Source: Piezodorus guildinii (taxonomy: Eukaryota; Arthropoda; Insecta; Hemiptera; Pentatomidae). Taken from it: a DNA stretch of 64,000 nt. Under the pieces are notes generated by a model. It did not search any database and was not told the origin of the DNA. It was given only the letters and a program-made list of their open reading frames with translations. How positions within the stretch are numbered: the first letter of the stretch is position 1; every line of letters begins with the position of its first letter. Made by a program: the position numbers and the translations under genes. The DNA lies in the NCBI GenBank assembly GCA_023052935.1, contig CM041294.1:23560141-23624140 (forward strand). Reading direction: 5' to 3'. Positions 21,239-32,082 of the stretch are shown one piece after another.

Positions 21239-22220
21239 TAATATGGGCCCCAATAAAATCATTTTTGGACCCAAAAATATTTTATACCACACATTCATGT
21301 GAAAGAAGTAGAAAATGACTAATTCCATTCACAGGCATGGATTCAACAATTGGCATTGAGTGTACGTGGACGTTACTTTTGCCGTACACAGGGCAAAATC
21401 ACCAATTAGGTGGACAAAAGTCAAGTCAAAAGTTTGGAATTTCTGGGTGCTGGACCTTTTTATTATTAGTTGGTAAGACGATTAATACTAATATTTCCCG
21501 CTATACCATGTTTAAAAATGAATAGTAAATGAGTGAATCATTCCTGTTCACACAAGTACCTAATAATCGCCGGTGGGATTATCTTTATTCGATGTCCATT
21601 TATTTGTTCAAGGTGTGTGTAGCACAAAGTCTTTTTGTGTTTATTTAACAATGGTCATTGCTGAGACAGGTAAAACGTTATATTTCCACACTCGTTATTG
21701 AATATACATTACAATCTATCTGTAGAGTTAATTTAGCAATTTGTAAATGTAGGCCCCTATTCAATAACGAAAAACTAGATTACTCCCAAGTTACCTCAAG
21801 GAATTGTTGGAAGGATTTGTTTCATCAATCCTTCAAGTCTTTAAATGTTGCAAATAAATTTTGCGTTTTGAGTGATACATAATTTTTTTCTGACATAAAA
21901 CTCCGAATCGAAAGTTTTACAATCTATAATTTGAAGAGTTTCCTATATGATTTAAAATACATTCATTAGCTGGCTTAAGCCACACCATAATTAATTTTTT
22001 TTGTATTATTTTTCCCAAATTCTGGGCCTTCAAACGCCCAAATGTAGGGAAGTTTTAGATTTAAGCAAATAAATTTGATTTTTGACCACTATGTGCTCGC
22101 CAATAGTGTCAAAAATTAATTAGTTGTTAAAAAAAATTGTTTTCGTAATCTGGAATTCCAAAGGTTGAATTTGGAAAAGTTTCAGAATTTTGTCCACCTA
22201 AATCGGTCAACTGTTCCACT
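21239..22220. other. AT-rich unique sequence, nothing recognised
   Basis: No gene or known repeat is seen. Open frames at 21337-21525 and 21658-21882 carry no recognisable domain. Confidence 0.3.
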
Positions 22221-22224
22221 GTGC

Positions 22225-22400
22225 GCCGCGATGCTACAGCCTAATTCATACAAGAAGGATAAAAGTTCCGTAATTCCGCATTGTGTATTCGTCTAAATTC
22301 TCCAATGGCTTCATCTCTTAGTTAGGGACCATTTTTTCATACCCATCATGATCACAATACTTTCTCTAACTATTTATTCAGTTATAGGTAAGTGAAAGTA
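22225..22400 (-). repeat. LINE fragment followed by 0.9-kb repeat end
   Basis: 22225-22320 matches part of the LINE C-terminus seen at 18260-18370 (TTCCGTAATTCCGCATTGTG). 22345-22400 is the 5' terminus of the 0.9-kb repeat in reverse, ending TATAGGTAAGTGAAAGTAAA. Confidence 0.6.
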
Positions 22401-23071
22401 AAAACATTACATTTTTGCATTAAGACGATTTATTGGTATAAGTAGCTGAAAGCAATCTATCAGCGCATCTCTAAAAATCCAAGGTTAAGATATGAGAAAA
22501 TAAAAAACCTTGATCAGCCTTACATTCCTTCGGTATCTTTAACTCACAACACAAATAATACTCCTCTTTTTTGTTTGTCTTTTTTCCAATGGTAATCACT
22601 ATTAGTGGTGTACTCAAAAAACACCGAGAAAAGTATGTTATTCGCCTTTTCTGGTACCAGTTTCTGGCAAACATAACTTTAGAAAAAATTCCGAAACGTA
22701 GTTAATAAAGAAGATGCATTATACATAAGATGAATTTGAGATATAGAAAGTATGTAAAATGGATCAACTTTTTTTACATATTCACATATCTTCACCTCGG
22801 CTTTTTAGTGATGCGCCAATAGACTCTTTTGAGACACTTATACCACTAATACACTACTTATCATATTAATACAGAGCAAAATGTAAATAATAAACTTTGA
22901 AAATCAGATGTATGTTTTTATCTGTAATTATCGTAAGATTAGATTTTTCTGTCAACAATTTATCATTTTCTAACACTTACCTGATTATTCAATTTAAAGC
23001 TGTTATACAGAAAGGAGGAGAAAACTAGTAGGATAATAAGAAATGGTAATAGTTCAATTTTTAAATAATAA
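22401..23071. other. AT-rich unique sequence, nothing recognised
   Basis: No supported feature. A frame on the minus strand (22471-22674) has no recognisable domain. Confidence 0.3.
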
Positions 23072-23720
23072 AAGGCTTACCGAACCCGAAGGTTCCATAC
23101 CGATACCACCAAACTTCGCCTGCACAGACTCGTCCAATGTTCGCCGGTCAAACCCAAGCCCCCAAGATCAGCCTTAATGCAATCCTCCCATCGACGCTTC
23201 GGCCTACCTTTCGGACGCCTACCAGTCGGTTCAGCGAATACTAACAACTTTACGCGCCCATTTGAGTCACCGCGATGCTATCAACTCGATTATATTCACA
23301 AGGTACAAACTCCGCAATTCCGCGTTGTGCAACCTTCTAAACTCCCCAGTGGCCTCAGGTCTCTCCGGGCCAAATATTTTACGCAGTACCTTATTTTAGA
23401 AAACCTAAAGCCGTTGTTCATCCTTCAAAGTATGCGACCACGTTTCAAATTCGTAAAGAACCGTCGGAAGAATAAAAGTTTTATAAATTCTAACCTTTAT
23501 GTTTTTAGACAGTAGCCGCGAGCTAAGTAATTCAACAACTGAATAATAACACGCATTTCCCACCTTTAACCGGGACTTTATTTCTTCCTGGGTTCCATTT
23601 TTCTTGTTATCATTGAACCTAAATACTTGAATTTCTCTACGTGGTCATAAGTATGCCCTGAAATCTTAATATCATCAAGATCGCCACCATTTCTCAATTT
23701 TTAAATAATACCTCATAAAA
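23072..23720 (-). pseudogene. LINE reverse transcriptase C-terminus, fragment B
   Basis: Second copy of the family at 18050-18440, same orientation. The DNA is closely similar across TACCTTTCGGACGCCTACCA and GTGCAACCTTCTAAACTCCC, and the copy extends further toward the RT core. Frames are broken, so it is a relic. The opposite-strand open frame here is a shadow. Confidence 0.7.
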
Positions 23721-24227
23721 TATAAAAATAAAAAACGAAATAGCAGAATTATAGTTAATGATAATAACGTTGTAACAAAAAACATTTTGAATTGAATCGA
23801 ATTGAATATTCTTCTTTCAAATAAATATGTGAACAATTGTTTTCGGTCCAACTGATTTTTATCAGTTTAATATTGATTCAAAATATTCCAGTCATAAGAA
23901 ACGGAAATATAATCTTTTCTATAAATCCTTTTCTTTCTTTTTTTCACTTAATAAAATAAAAAACATTCGCCATAGAAGAAAAGTTTAAGTTTGTGAACAT
24001 TGTTGTGTTCAAATAGTTCTTCTTTTTCTAAAAATACATCTACAACCATTTTTAATCGTCTTGTATTTTAATCACCTTGCTATATATACAAATATTATAT
24101 TGAAAACCATTTTATTTAGTTCATCACTTTAGAATTTAAATTTGACAAGCAAGCTAAAGCTTGGACAATTATTAATTGAATGATTAAAATAATTAAAAGA
24201 TAATAATTCTTAATCTTTTGTCTGACC

Positions 24228-24230
<3 letters not shown>
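23721..24230. other. AT-rich unique sequence, nothing recognised
   Basis: No supported feature. Confidence 0.3.

Positions 24231-24288
<58 letters not shown>
24231..24288. repeat. (TA)n microsatellite
   Basis: A near-pure TA run of almost 60 bases. Confidence 0.95.
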
Positions 24289-24291
<3 letters not shown>

Positions 24292-24336
24292 GGTTTGCAC
24301 TTTTTTTATAAATTGCATGTTCAACATTTTTTACAG

Positions 24337-24420
24337 ATGGATATGACGTTTATGACGATGGAACCTACGAAAATACCTCAATAAATAGAAGAGAAAAAAT
24401 ACGGATTGTCGTTGTTTAAA
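24337..24420 (+). other. Possible small terminal exon (weak)
   Basis: A T-rich tract ending TTTTTTACAG (to 24336) precedes an open segment. In the frame starting at 24339 it reads GYDVYDDGTYENTSINRR and onward to a TAA at 24418-24420. The composition is acidic and tyrosine-rich rather than AT-random. No upstream exon is identified, so this is a suggestion only. Confidence 0.15.
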
Positions 24421-25115
24421 TTACCCTACTGGAAGAAAACATAATATTTATATATCATTTTGAATTCTATATTATTAAAGATGGTGTATCGCAAAGTTTA
24501 TTAGATTAAGTAAGAAGTTTGAGATTTCCGCTTATCAAAGTCATAAAAGTTTAAGTACAAGCATTGTAAACGTATTTACAGTTTAAACGATAATATTTAC
24601 TTAAAAAGAGCATTTGCATTTAAATAGCTCTTCAAATATTATTTATAAACTGATTTTAAAATGCAGCATAGGAAAACAAATAATATTACTATAAAAACAG
24701 TGCCTGAATCGCTCTATGGAGTGGCATGATTTTTATTAGAATGCCTAGAGGTTTAATAATATGTAAATTGTACAATGAGGGTTGGAACTGTGAAATGGTA
24801 TCCAAGAAAGATAATATTCCGACGAGTGTTATAAAGAAAAAAACAGGAATCCTCTCTTTTTGTCAAGTGATATTTTGCATAAATATTTCCATGGGCCATC
24901 AAGGTCTTCAAATCTGCATATACATGAATACAAATACAGCAGGATTCTTCTGCAGAAGTTGAAATTTGATTCCTCGGGTAATGTGGAAGGTTAATTTGTT
25001 TAACTTGACAGGAAAATTCATATGGGTATATTATTCAAGGTAGGTGAGCATGTGGAATAAACGCAAATGAAACAGTCGGAGGAATGTTGGATCCAAACTT
25101 CAGATATATTAAATA
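24421..25115. other. AT-rich unique sequence, nothing recognised
   Basis: A 78-codon frame at 24726-24962 has no recognisable domain. Confidence 0.3.
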
Positions 25116-25192
25116 CTAGCTGTTGCTCGAGATTTCGTCTGCGTCAATATCTGTTATTATGATAGCTATTAAGACGTTTTTAAAAAAATATA

Positions 25193-26070
25193 TTGGGCTG
25201 TCGGAAAGTTCGTAGAGAAATTTGGGCAACAATTAAAATTGATGAAAATTTATTTATTTAATTAACAAAATAGTTACCACTATTAGCGATTGCCCTTTTT
25301 CAACGGCTTGAAAGGTCCATTATCCCCTTTTTTCAAATATCACTATCCTTACTCCAGAAGAACAATAATAGGTCCGTTTTGACGTCATCTTCTGAAGAGT
25401 AGGATTTACCTTGTAGAAAATCTTCGAGGGAACAGAATTTATTTATAGTTTGGTTTTGTGGAAGGAGCTCAAAATGTATGGATTCATTCCAATCCCGCCA
25501 AATACTGAGCATCACCTTTCTTGGATGCAAGCCGGCCTTTGGTGTTCCAGGCACCAGGCCGCAGCGAGCGGCGTCGTTCCAGGCAACCCCCAAGATTTTT
25601 TTCGGCTGGTGTTGATGTAGAGAATCCATTTTTCGTCACCAGTAACAACTCGTTTCAAAAATGGATCCTCCACATTTGTTTTCAGCAGTAAATCACAACA
25701 TGAAATCCTTTTAATAAGCTCGTGGAGAACCCAAACGTCGTAACGACAGACGTGCCCGGCCTTCTTTAGATGAACAAAAACGGTCGATTTGCAGGATCTT
25801 AGCTCCGCAGATATCTCACGAACAGTAATTCGTGGATTGTTTTTGATGACCGTCATAATATTCTCGATGTCAAGAGTTGAACTCTGGTCAGCCCGGGATT
25901 GGTCTTCCAAATTTAAATCTCCTCATCTAAAAACCGCGAAAAACACTTCTGAAACGTGTTATCAGCAATTGAATCACTACCATACATGGCACGAATCTTT
26001 CTTGCAGTTTAGGATGCTTTTTTCCCTTTTTAAAAAAAGAACAGCACAATTTGCCAAAAATGAACCGAAC
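25193..26070 (-). pseudogene. Mariner transposase relic, internally deleted
   Basis: The terminal repeat TTGGGCTGTCGGAAAGTTCG starts at 25193 after a TA. Minus-strand frames give FFFKKGKKAS and YGSDSIADNT (N-terminal helix-turn-helix region). They continue with LDIENIMTVIKNNPRITVRE and RVVTGDEKWILYI (first catalytic Asp), then KVMLSIWRDW and LLPQNQTINK. The frame then passes directly to FCSLEDFLQGKSYSSEDDVK near the C-terminus. The second and third catalytic aspartates are deleted. Frameshifts occur near 25620 and 25910. The right terminal repeat was not found. Confidence 0.8.
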
Positions 26071-26139
26071 CGTCACTCATGTTGGTTTGCAATAAACTAC
26101 AATACTGATCCTCAATAAAGACGAATTCATTATGTAAAC

Positions 26140-26330
26140 ATAGTTAATTCCATGAGGATGGATAAAATCGATTCCTACGTGTTTAAATGTTTGCCCATGT
26201 GATTTATTAATTGTTAATAAATTAAAAGTTAACGGGAGATTGAATTATTTTAAAATTTAAAGGTAAATCATTTGGAATCGTTGGGATGCTAGGTCAATTT
26301 TCTCCGTTTTTTTCAGGTTTTCCTCGACAA
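26140..26330 (-). pseudogene. Helitron Rep/helicase C-terminal fragment
   Basis: The minus strand translates to PLTFNLLTINKSHGQTFKHV and GIDF, the PIF1-type helicase motif VI region of Helitron proteins. Weaker IPNDLPLNFK similarity lies upstream in another frame. No Rep domain is left. Confidence 0.65.
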
Positions 26331-26438
26331 ATGGACTATCCAACACAAAAAGAACTTTTCAATTTGAACCAGCAGTTTCTGAGATTAGCGCGTTAAAACA
26401 AACAAACAAACTCTTCAGCTTTATAATATTAGTATAGA

Positions 26439-26964
26439 TAAATAGGTTTTGAAACGTTATGTGGAAGGTGGGACATTATTATTACATAAAAAAATAAACT
26501 AATAAACACAATACCAAGAAATTCCATTGAGTATTTGATACTACGTACTGCCTCAGGAGTCTTGAAAAATCTAGAAACCATAAGAAAGAAAAGCTAAACA
26601 ATGCAAAAAACAAACAGTTAACGAGACAACATATGACTTTAAATTTTCTAAATAAAGTTAGAGTTGAAAACAGTTTAAAGAATTACATTTAGCTTTGATA
26701 GAAACACGTGTTTCATTTAATGTCTTCAGATGGCAAAGGATTTAAGTCACCTTTTATAGAAATGAGAGTCTTCAAATCCTAGAGTTTCCATCCGTTTAAA
26801 AGATGGACAAATCTCATAAGTGTTTCTATTTCAGTTTATGAGCGAACAAGTCCAACATGTACAAATAAACGACCTAACTTGTAAACATAAACGAATGTAC
26901 TATAAAATGTGAAGATTCTCATTTATAGGAAAGTTGACTAATACCATATTGCTACCTGAAATAA
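26439..26964. other. AT-rich unique sequence, nothing recognised
   Basis: No supported feature. Confidence 0.3.
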
Positions 26965-27420
26965 TCTATTATATTATTATCTATAACAACCAACTGGTTT
27001 TTTTCATATCATTGCCTTTTAGAGCGTTGTATATAAAAATGTCGTTTTTTAAAAATAACGAATACAATTTAAAAATACTATTATTATGTTTGAAAACTCG
27101 CTCTTTTCTCCTTCAGTTGGTTATCATATTTTTTTTTTAACTTGTATATTTGCTAATTTTTGATTAATGCAAATAAGATGAAATGGTTATTTTTTTCTCA
27201 AATCTAAAAAATTAAAGATTAAAAAATCAGCAGTCTCTTTCAATAATAATGAAACCTACATGATATTAAATTTTACACCGATATAGCAAGCTTGATCAAA
27301 ATCGTTAGAGCCGTTTTTTGAGAAAATCTTGATGGATGGTATTAAGTGGCTCTTTTGTATATAAGGGAATTTACGCTTCTAAACTGTGAAATTTCAATCT
27401 TAAACAATTTATAGTTTCAA
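26965..27420 (-). repeat. 0.9-kb interspersed repeat, copy 4 (partial, diverged)
   Basis: Blocks such as TATTATATTATTATCTATAA, TAGCAAGCTTGATCAAAATC and AAGTGGCTCTTTTG follow the order of the full copies in reverse. Both ends are missing. Confidence 0.6.
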
Positions 27421-27519
27421 ATTAACCTAACCACATGCAAACAACACAGAAAATACATCAAATACAATATGCAAACAACATAGACAATACATCAAATACA
27501 ATATGCAAACAATACATCC

Positions 27520-28190
27520 CAACTTTTTTTGGGATGCAAGAAGGTATTAAAATAGGAGAGCTGTAAAAGTCGGTAGGGAAGAAGCTTGACGAATGTTCGA
27601 CGGGAGGGTATTCCAGTTAACAAGAATCGGAAAAATTGTTATGTTATAAGGTTTATAAAAGTCAGATAGCCGAGATCTTGTTCTCTGGAAAGTGATACAA
27701 GATTTAAATTCCATGAGACTGTAGACGTAGAGGGGGTGGTGGAAGTGTATGGCTTGGGAGGTGAAAGAGCCAAGGAAATATTACCTTCCAACAATCGAAT
27801 TATAGGAAAAACTACATTAGCCCTTCTAAGAGGAAGGATACACGAAATAGTCCAGAGTTGGTGAAGAAAAATATTAAAATGCAATTAATTATTCGTATCA
27901 ATCTGTCGAGTACTCTTGAAAGACCACCATATAACCATATACCACATAACCACAGCCTAAGTGATGGTAAATAAGTGAGGATACGAGGAGTTTCCGGGAG
28001 GATTGTGAAAGAAAGTGGCGGGATCGGTGAAATAATTTTTTAGGGTATTTATCGATCTTCGGGGAATTTATGTTACATTGTGCAAACATTGCCTGTGTGT
28101 GCACTAATTTTATCGTAATATTACTGGCTTGTATCGATAGTGCCTTGTGTATACCGCAAGTACTGAGCGCAAATATTCCAAAATATTTCA
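27520..28190 (-). pseudogene. CR1-like LINE fragment, 3' part
   Basis: Minus-strand frames give LFHRSRHFLSQSSRKLLVSS and a diverged C-terminus, as in the copy at 4745-5845. Frameshifts and a deletion break it. It lacks the RT catalytic motif. Confidence 0.65.
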
Positions 28191-28262
28191 CTCTAGATTA
28201 AATGCATGAATAAATTAAACACAGTTTTAATGAGCAGGAGGATACAATAAAATTTGTACCAC

Positions 28263-28517
28263 TACAGCCCATGAAGGGTATTGGGCTAAGTCATACAGAG
28301 ATTCGTACTGTTTCTGGGCCAACGGCCGTGCAATGAGATGATTAGGCCTTGATCACTGTTCTGGGTCCTGGGTCTGCCCAAGGAAGGTCTCCATACCCTA
28401 GGGGTCGCCCCTCGTCTGAATCGACAGAATAAATAATATTCGGCTGCAGCCGGGATTCAAACCCAGGACCTGGAGAACAGTAGACTAGTGTCCTATCCAT
28501 TAGACCACGCCGCTCTC
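28263..28517 (-). mobile_element. SINE-3 (tRNA-Arg-like), nearly full length
   Basis: On the minus strand: GAGCGGCGTGGTCTAATGGA with A box TGGTCTAATGG, B box GGTTTGAATCC, then a GAATATTATTTATTCTGTCG body and a CAATACCCTTCATGGGCTGT end. The head resembles tRNA-Arg, but the body follows immediately, so it is a SINE rather than a tRNA gene. Confidence 0.8.
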
Positions 28518-28769
28518 GAAGAAGAGCAGGAGAATGCCGAAGGAAAAATCCAAAGAGAATGGATACGATTTTTGACATATCATAAATGAAAAGCAGTATG
28601 ATTTATTATTATAGAAGTCCAGAATTACGATTTTGGAATAAGATCATCTGAGAAACCTTCCCAGGCCATTCCAAAAATAGGACAGATAAAACAAATTCCA
28701 AATTAATACAAAAAAAAAAAGATATAAAAGAAAAACTGACATAAATAAAAAGAGGAATCTGGTAAAGCA

Positions 28770-28900
28770 ATTAGCATCAACACTTCGGGGTTAATTAATT
28801 CTTAACGTAATTGATATTCATGCAAATTAACTGCAACAGAGCAGATGATAATGGTTAATCACATGCACATTCCTCCACGAATATAGGCGCCACATTTCAG
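28770..28900. promoter_or_regulatory. Unique island with clustered transcription-factor-like motifs
   Basis: A non-repetitive stretch holding a perfect octamer-like CATGCAAAT, a TTAATTAATT homeodomain-like core, GGTTAATCAC and a CACATTCC motif within about 100 bases. It could be an enhancer of a neighbouring developmental gene. Inferred from motif clustering only. Confidence 0.25.
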
Positions 28901-28982
28901 TTTTTATGAGTTATTTTCTAAAAACTCTTGAATCCCGCAATTAAGTATTAGGCCTTTTAATTTAACTTTTATCTTATACTTG

Positions 28983-29168
28983 TTTATTTATTTAACGTCA
29001 TTTTATGCTACTTTGGCTAATCGGCGATGCTACAGTGGGAGTCCTAAATTTTGCCTATCCAGGTTTTATTAGGATAGGGATCTTTAACGAGTACCTGACA
29101 TCGCACAGGCTCGGGACCACCTTTTAACGTCCCATCCGAAGGACGGCGTAACTAAGGATTTTTTACTC
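28983..29168 (-). mobile_element. SINE-1, head-less copy
   Basis: On the minus strand it runs from AGTAAAAAATCCTTAGTTAC through GGATGGGACGTTAAAAGGTG to the LINE-shared tail ending ATGACGTTAAATAAATAAAC. Confidence 0.8.
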
Positions 29169-29835
29169 CTTTATCTTATACTTTTAACATATCTTCTTCA
29201 TATTTTGTATTAGATATCCCCGCTTTAAATAGCTTATATTTTTATCTCCTTATCATTGGTTATGTTTTATTGCAGATACCTGACATTAGCATGTTTTTCG
29301 TTCCATGAATAAAAACATTGTGGAAAGAGGAATGTTAATTTAACCAGTAACTTGTGGTTAAACACAGAAATAAAAGGAACATTTATACTTAAGCTTTCAT
29401 AATTAACGAAAACGTCCAATTCTAGCGCATCTTTGGATACAACAGCTCTTTCGAATGATTCATCTGTTTTGATTAAGCACCAGGAGTCCAGGGGTAAATC
29501 GCCAAACGAAAATTATACTTAAAATGTAATAGTGATCACTTATTTCCTCCTCACCCCGCCAAAAAAAAAAAAAAACATTAGTTACGAAATTGTCTCATTA
29601 AGCTAAGCGAAGGGATGGACATAAACATTCTGCCAAACATTGAAACTGATGAAAATTCGAAATGATGCCAAGCAAACCAGAAGAAGAGAGTAGGGAGGTC
29701 TAATTACAAACTTTAACCACACCATAAGTGAATAGTGAAGATTCAAGTCAATTTATTATTGTTCGTAATAACGTGGTGTAATACTATGTACAGTTGTAAA
29801 TTTCAATATATAGGGGAAAAAATTCAGATCGAAAC
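29169..29835. other. AT-rich unique sequence, nothing recognised
   Basis: No gene or known repeat. There is an A-run near 29562-29576. Confidence 0.3.
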
Positions 29836-29845
29836 GAAATATACC

Positions 29846-30084
29846 TATGTGGATGTAATCAGTTCACCGTTGAGAATTACTGGAAGGAATTAGTCCGGGT
29901 AGCGGTCATTAAATGAAACAGCTAAATAGTTACAACTATTTATTGTTTGCCAACGTTTCGACCCCCCCTTTGTGGGTCATCATCAGGGCGCATGGTGGGA
30001 GAATGGAAACTTTGGCAAACAATAATTAGTTGAAACTATTTAGCAATTTCATTTAATGACCACTACCCGGACTAATTCCTTCCA
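29846..30084. mobile_element. Penelope-like foldback, copy 2 with 10-bp TSD
   Basis: Same family as 3685-3985 in opposite orientation. The single-sided GTGGATGTAAT tail comes first, followed by inverted arms around a shortened centre. GAAATATACC repeats flank it (29836-29845 and 30085-30094). The left arm carries the TTTCGACCCC...GGGTCATCATCAG block. Confidence 0.7.
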
Positions 30085-30198
30085 GAAATATACCAATATT
30101 ATATTTTCTCTCCAAACTAAGCGGTCGGTATGAGAGAGCCGATTATACAATGTTTAGGATTATTAGAGAGTGATCATTACGATTTAATTTATTCATTA

Positions 30199-30765
30199 TC
30201 CTCACACAAGACTGAAACGACAAGAAACTGCTCGAAGATATCGATTACTACAACACTTACTAGACAAACGTTCAAAACTTCCAGTATATTACAAAAGACT
30301 CATCTACATCACAATTATCAGACCTATTTGGACATATGGAATCGAGCTTTGGGGCTCTACGAAACCATCTAATTTCCCCCGCATCCAGTCCTTACAATCC
30401 AAAATCCTTCGCAAAATCCTGAATGCTCCTTATTTTGTTACAAATCAACTCATTCATAATGACCTTAACATCCCATTTGTTGCAGACATAGCCCGTGATA
30501 GATACTCCTCTTTTCATTCTAAACCCCTGCCCATACAAATCTACTTGTCCGTAATTTATCTTTCTTAGATATCCCTGATAACCCTCCAAGGCGACTGAAA
30601 AGGAGGTGGCCTCGGGACCTGCTGAGTTAAAATAGTTGGTGATGTGCTACCACTGGGTAGTTCTTTCTCAAGACAATTTCATGACTTTTTTTTTTCATTC
30701 CTCATATTTACTTATTGTGTTCTTTAGTACAGTTGTAAATTACTATAAATAAAAAAAAAATTATT
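30199..30765 (+). pseudogene. Jockey-type LINE fragment (RT C-terminus)
   Basis: The + strand follows the ORF2 C-terminus (RLKRQETAR-like, IIRPIWTYGIELWGSTKPSN, then PDNPPRRLKRRWPRDLLS) with frameshifts. A 3' tail of TTGTAAATTACTATAAATAA and an A-run ends it. It is 5' truncated downstream of the catalytic motifs. Confidence 0.8.
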
Positions 30766-31088
30766 AATTTAATTATTTGACTTATACGTGGTATATGTAT
30801 ATTACATTATACATGGTATTAAATAGCACGTCTTGGGCGTTGATTTTGATTACAAAGTCACAGTTACATCCCATGCATATAACTGTTTAAATATAAAATT
30901 TCTGTTTCATACTAGTTTTCGTTTTCATGCTAAACTTGCCACATACCCCAGCTATCCTATTAATTTCTTAATTTAATAGAGAATATATCGCAATTTAATT
31001 TTCTTGATTTTGGTAGCATTCAGTTGTACGTTGTGTATTTATTTAATTGAATTTCATAATTAAAACTTCATTTCCATTTCATTATATA
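30766..31088. other. AT-rich sequence with a possible 0.9-kb repeat fragment
   Basis: About 30870-30950 weakly resembles the repeat (AATATAAAATTTCTGTTTCA). Otherwise nothing is recognised. Confidence 0.3.
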
Positions 31089-31090
31089 TA

Positions 31091-31988
31091 TTGGGTTGAT
31101 GCAAAATTAATGCAGGTTTCCTCTATTGCAATATCTTAATTCCAATTGTGTAAACAAAGCTAATCCTAACATTGATCATTATTATACCAAAACAAACCTT
31201 ATCTAATACCCTCTCTTTCACCATGAATTTGTTTTGTAAAATCGTTTTGTTCAGTGTGTTCAAAGGTCTTGAATCGAAAATGTCAAAGTGCGATGTTTCG
31301 TCAAATTTATTTTTACGAATTTAAATTAGGGCGCTGCGCTGCGCAAACGGCTCGTAATATTAATGAAGTGTGGGGTCAGGGGGCTATTAATGAGTGCACG
31401 GTGCAGCGTTGGTTCCAGAAGTTTCGCAGAGGAGATTTCGACCTCGAAGACAAGGAAGGTCGGGGCCGTCATCTTGCTCTGGACAACGACCAGCTGAGGT
31501 CAAAAGTGGAAAAAGACCCAACCAAAACCACACGAGAAATGGCGGCGGAACTCGTAACTCAAAAATTGCAACGTCTTTGCCCAGCATTGATGAATCGGAA
31601 GGGGCCGATCCTGCTCCACGATAACGCCAGACCACACGTTGCACAACCAACGCTTCGACGACTGCACGAGTTGGGCTACGAAGTTCTCCAACATCCGCCT
31701 TATTCACCTGACCTCTCTCCTACAGACTTCCACTTTTTCAGGCATCTGGACAACTTTTTGAGGGAGAAAAATTTTCAAAACCAGGACGACATTGAAAATT
31801 CTTTTCGTGATTTCATTGAGTCCAGGGATTCGGATTTTTTTTCTGGTGGAATAAGAAAGCTTGTTGAACGTTGGCAAAAGTGCATTGATTCAGATGGAAA
31901 TTATTTTGATTAAATATATATGGTTAAAGTAAAGATATGGCGTATTTACAATACCTACTAAAAACCTGCATTAATTGCATCAACTCAA
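31091..31988 (+). mobile_element. Cecropia-type mariner, internally deleted, both terminal repeats present
   Basis: The terminal inverted repeats TTG(G/A)GTTGATGCAA and following lie at 31091-31118 and, reversed, at 31962-31988, with TA on each side (31089-31090, 31989-31990). The ends and protein resemble the cecropia subfamily that includes human Hsmar1. At ~0.9 kb it is about 0.4 kb short of a full mariner; the missing part is the middle of the transposase gene. Confidence 0.85.
31254..31913 (+). CDS. Mariner transposase with in-frame internal deletion (219 aa)
   Basis: The N-terminal paired-like DNA-binding region is intact (FEFKLGRC-like helix region through TVQRWFQKFRRGDFDLED). The protein jumps at residue ~99-100 from REMAAEL to VTQKLQRLCPALMNRKGPI, losing ~130 residues that include the first catalytic aspartate. 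The second (HDNARPH) and third (SPDLSPTD) aspartates remain with the correct spacing of 34 residues. The C-terminus WQKCIDSDGNYFD is normal for the family. The frame is open throughout despite the deletion. It cannot catalyse transposition but could in principle bind its ends. The first codons before FRQIYFYEF are less certain; a start at the later ATG (MFRQIYFYE, near 31290) fits the family better. Opposite-strand frames here are shadows. Confidence 0.8.
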   Translation: MCSKVLNRKCQSAMFRQIYFYEFKLGRCAAQTARNINEVWGQGAINECTVQRWFQKFRRGDFDLEDKEGRGRHLALDNDQLRSKVEKDPTKTTREMAAELVTQKLQRLCPALMNRKGPILLHDNARPHVAQPTLRRLHELGYEVLQHPPYSPDLSPTDFHFFRHLDNFLREKNFQNQDDIENSFRDFIESRDSDFFSGGIRKLVERWQKCIDSDGNYFD

Positions 31989-32000
31989 TATATATATAAT

Positions 32001-32049
<49 letters not shown>

Positions 32050-32082
32050 CTTTTCTTTTTTTTTTTTTTTTTTTTTTTTTCA
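31989..32082. repeat. TA-rich microsatellite plus T-run
   Basis: TA repeats with small interruptions, then a long T-run, directly after the mariner right end. Confidence 0.9.

Larger units (their letters stand above)
25116..26438 (-). mobile_element. Degenerate Helitron carrying a nested mariner
   Basis: On the minus strand the 5' end starts TCTATACTAATATTATAAAG at 26438, preceded by A. The 3' end finishes AGCAACAGCTAG at 25116, followed by T. TC start, CTAG end and A/T flanks are the Helitron signature, and these terminal sequences are very common in insect genomes. Inside, 26140-26330 retains helicase sequence. Much of the middle is replaced by a mariner starting at 25193. At ~1.3 kb it is far shorter than an autonomous Helitron. 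Confidence 0.8.

Noticed and set aside
28440..28517. tRNA-Arg gene on the minus strand
   Set aside because: The tRNA-like head is attached to a repeated SINE-3 body; the anticodon arm is degenerate.
28342..28578. 78-codon minus-strand protein
   Set aside because: Lies across a SINE-3 copy; the residues translate repeat DNA.
31387..31707. Minus-strand 106-codon frame and plus-strand 76-codon frame in the mariner
   Set aside because: Shadows of the transposase frame, which matches the family from end to end.
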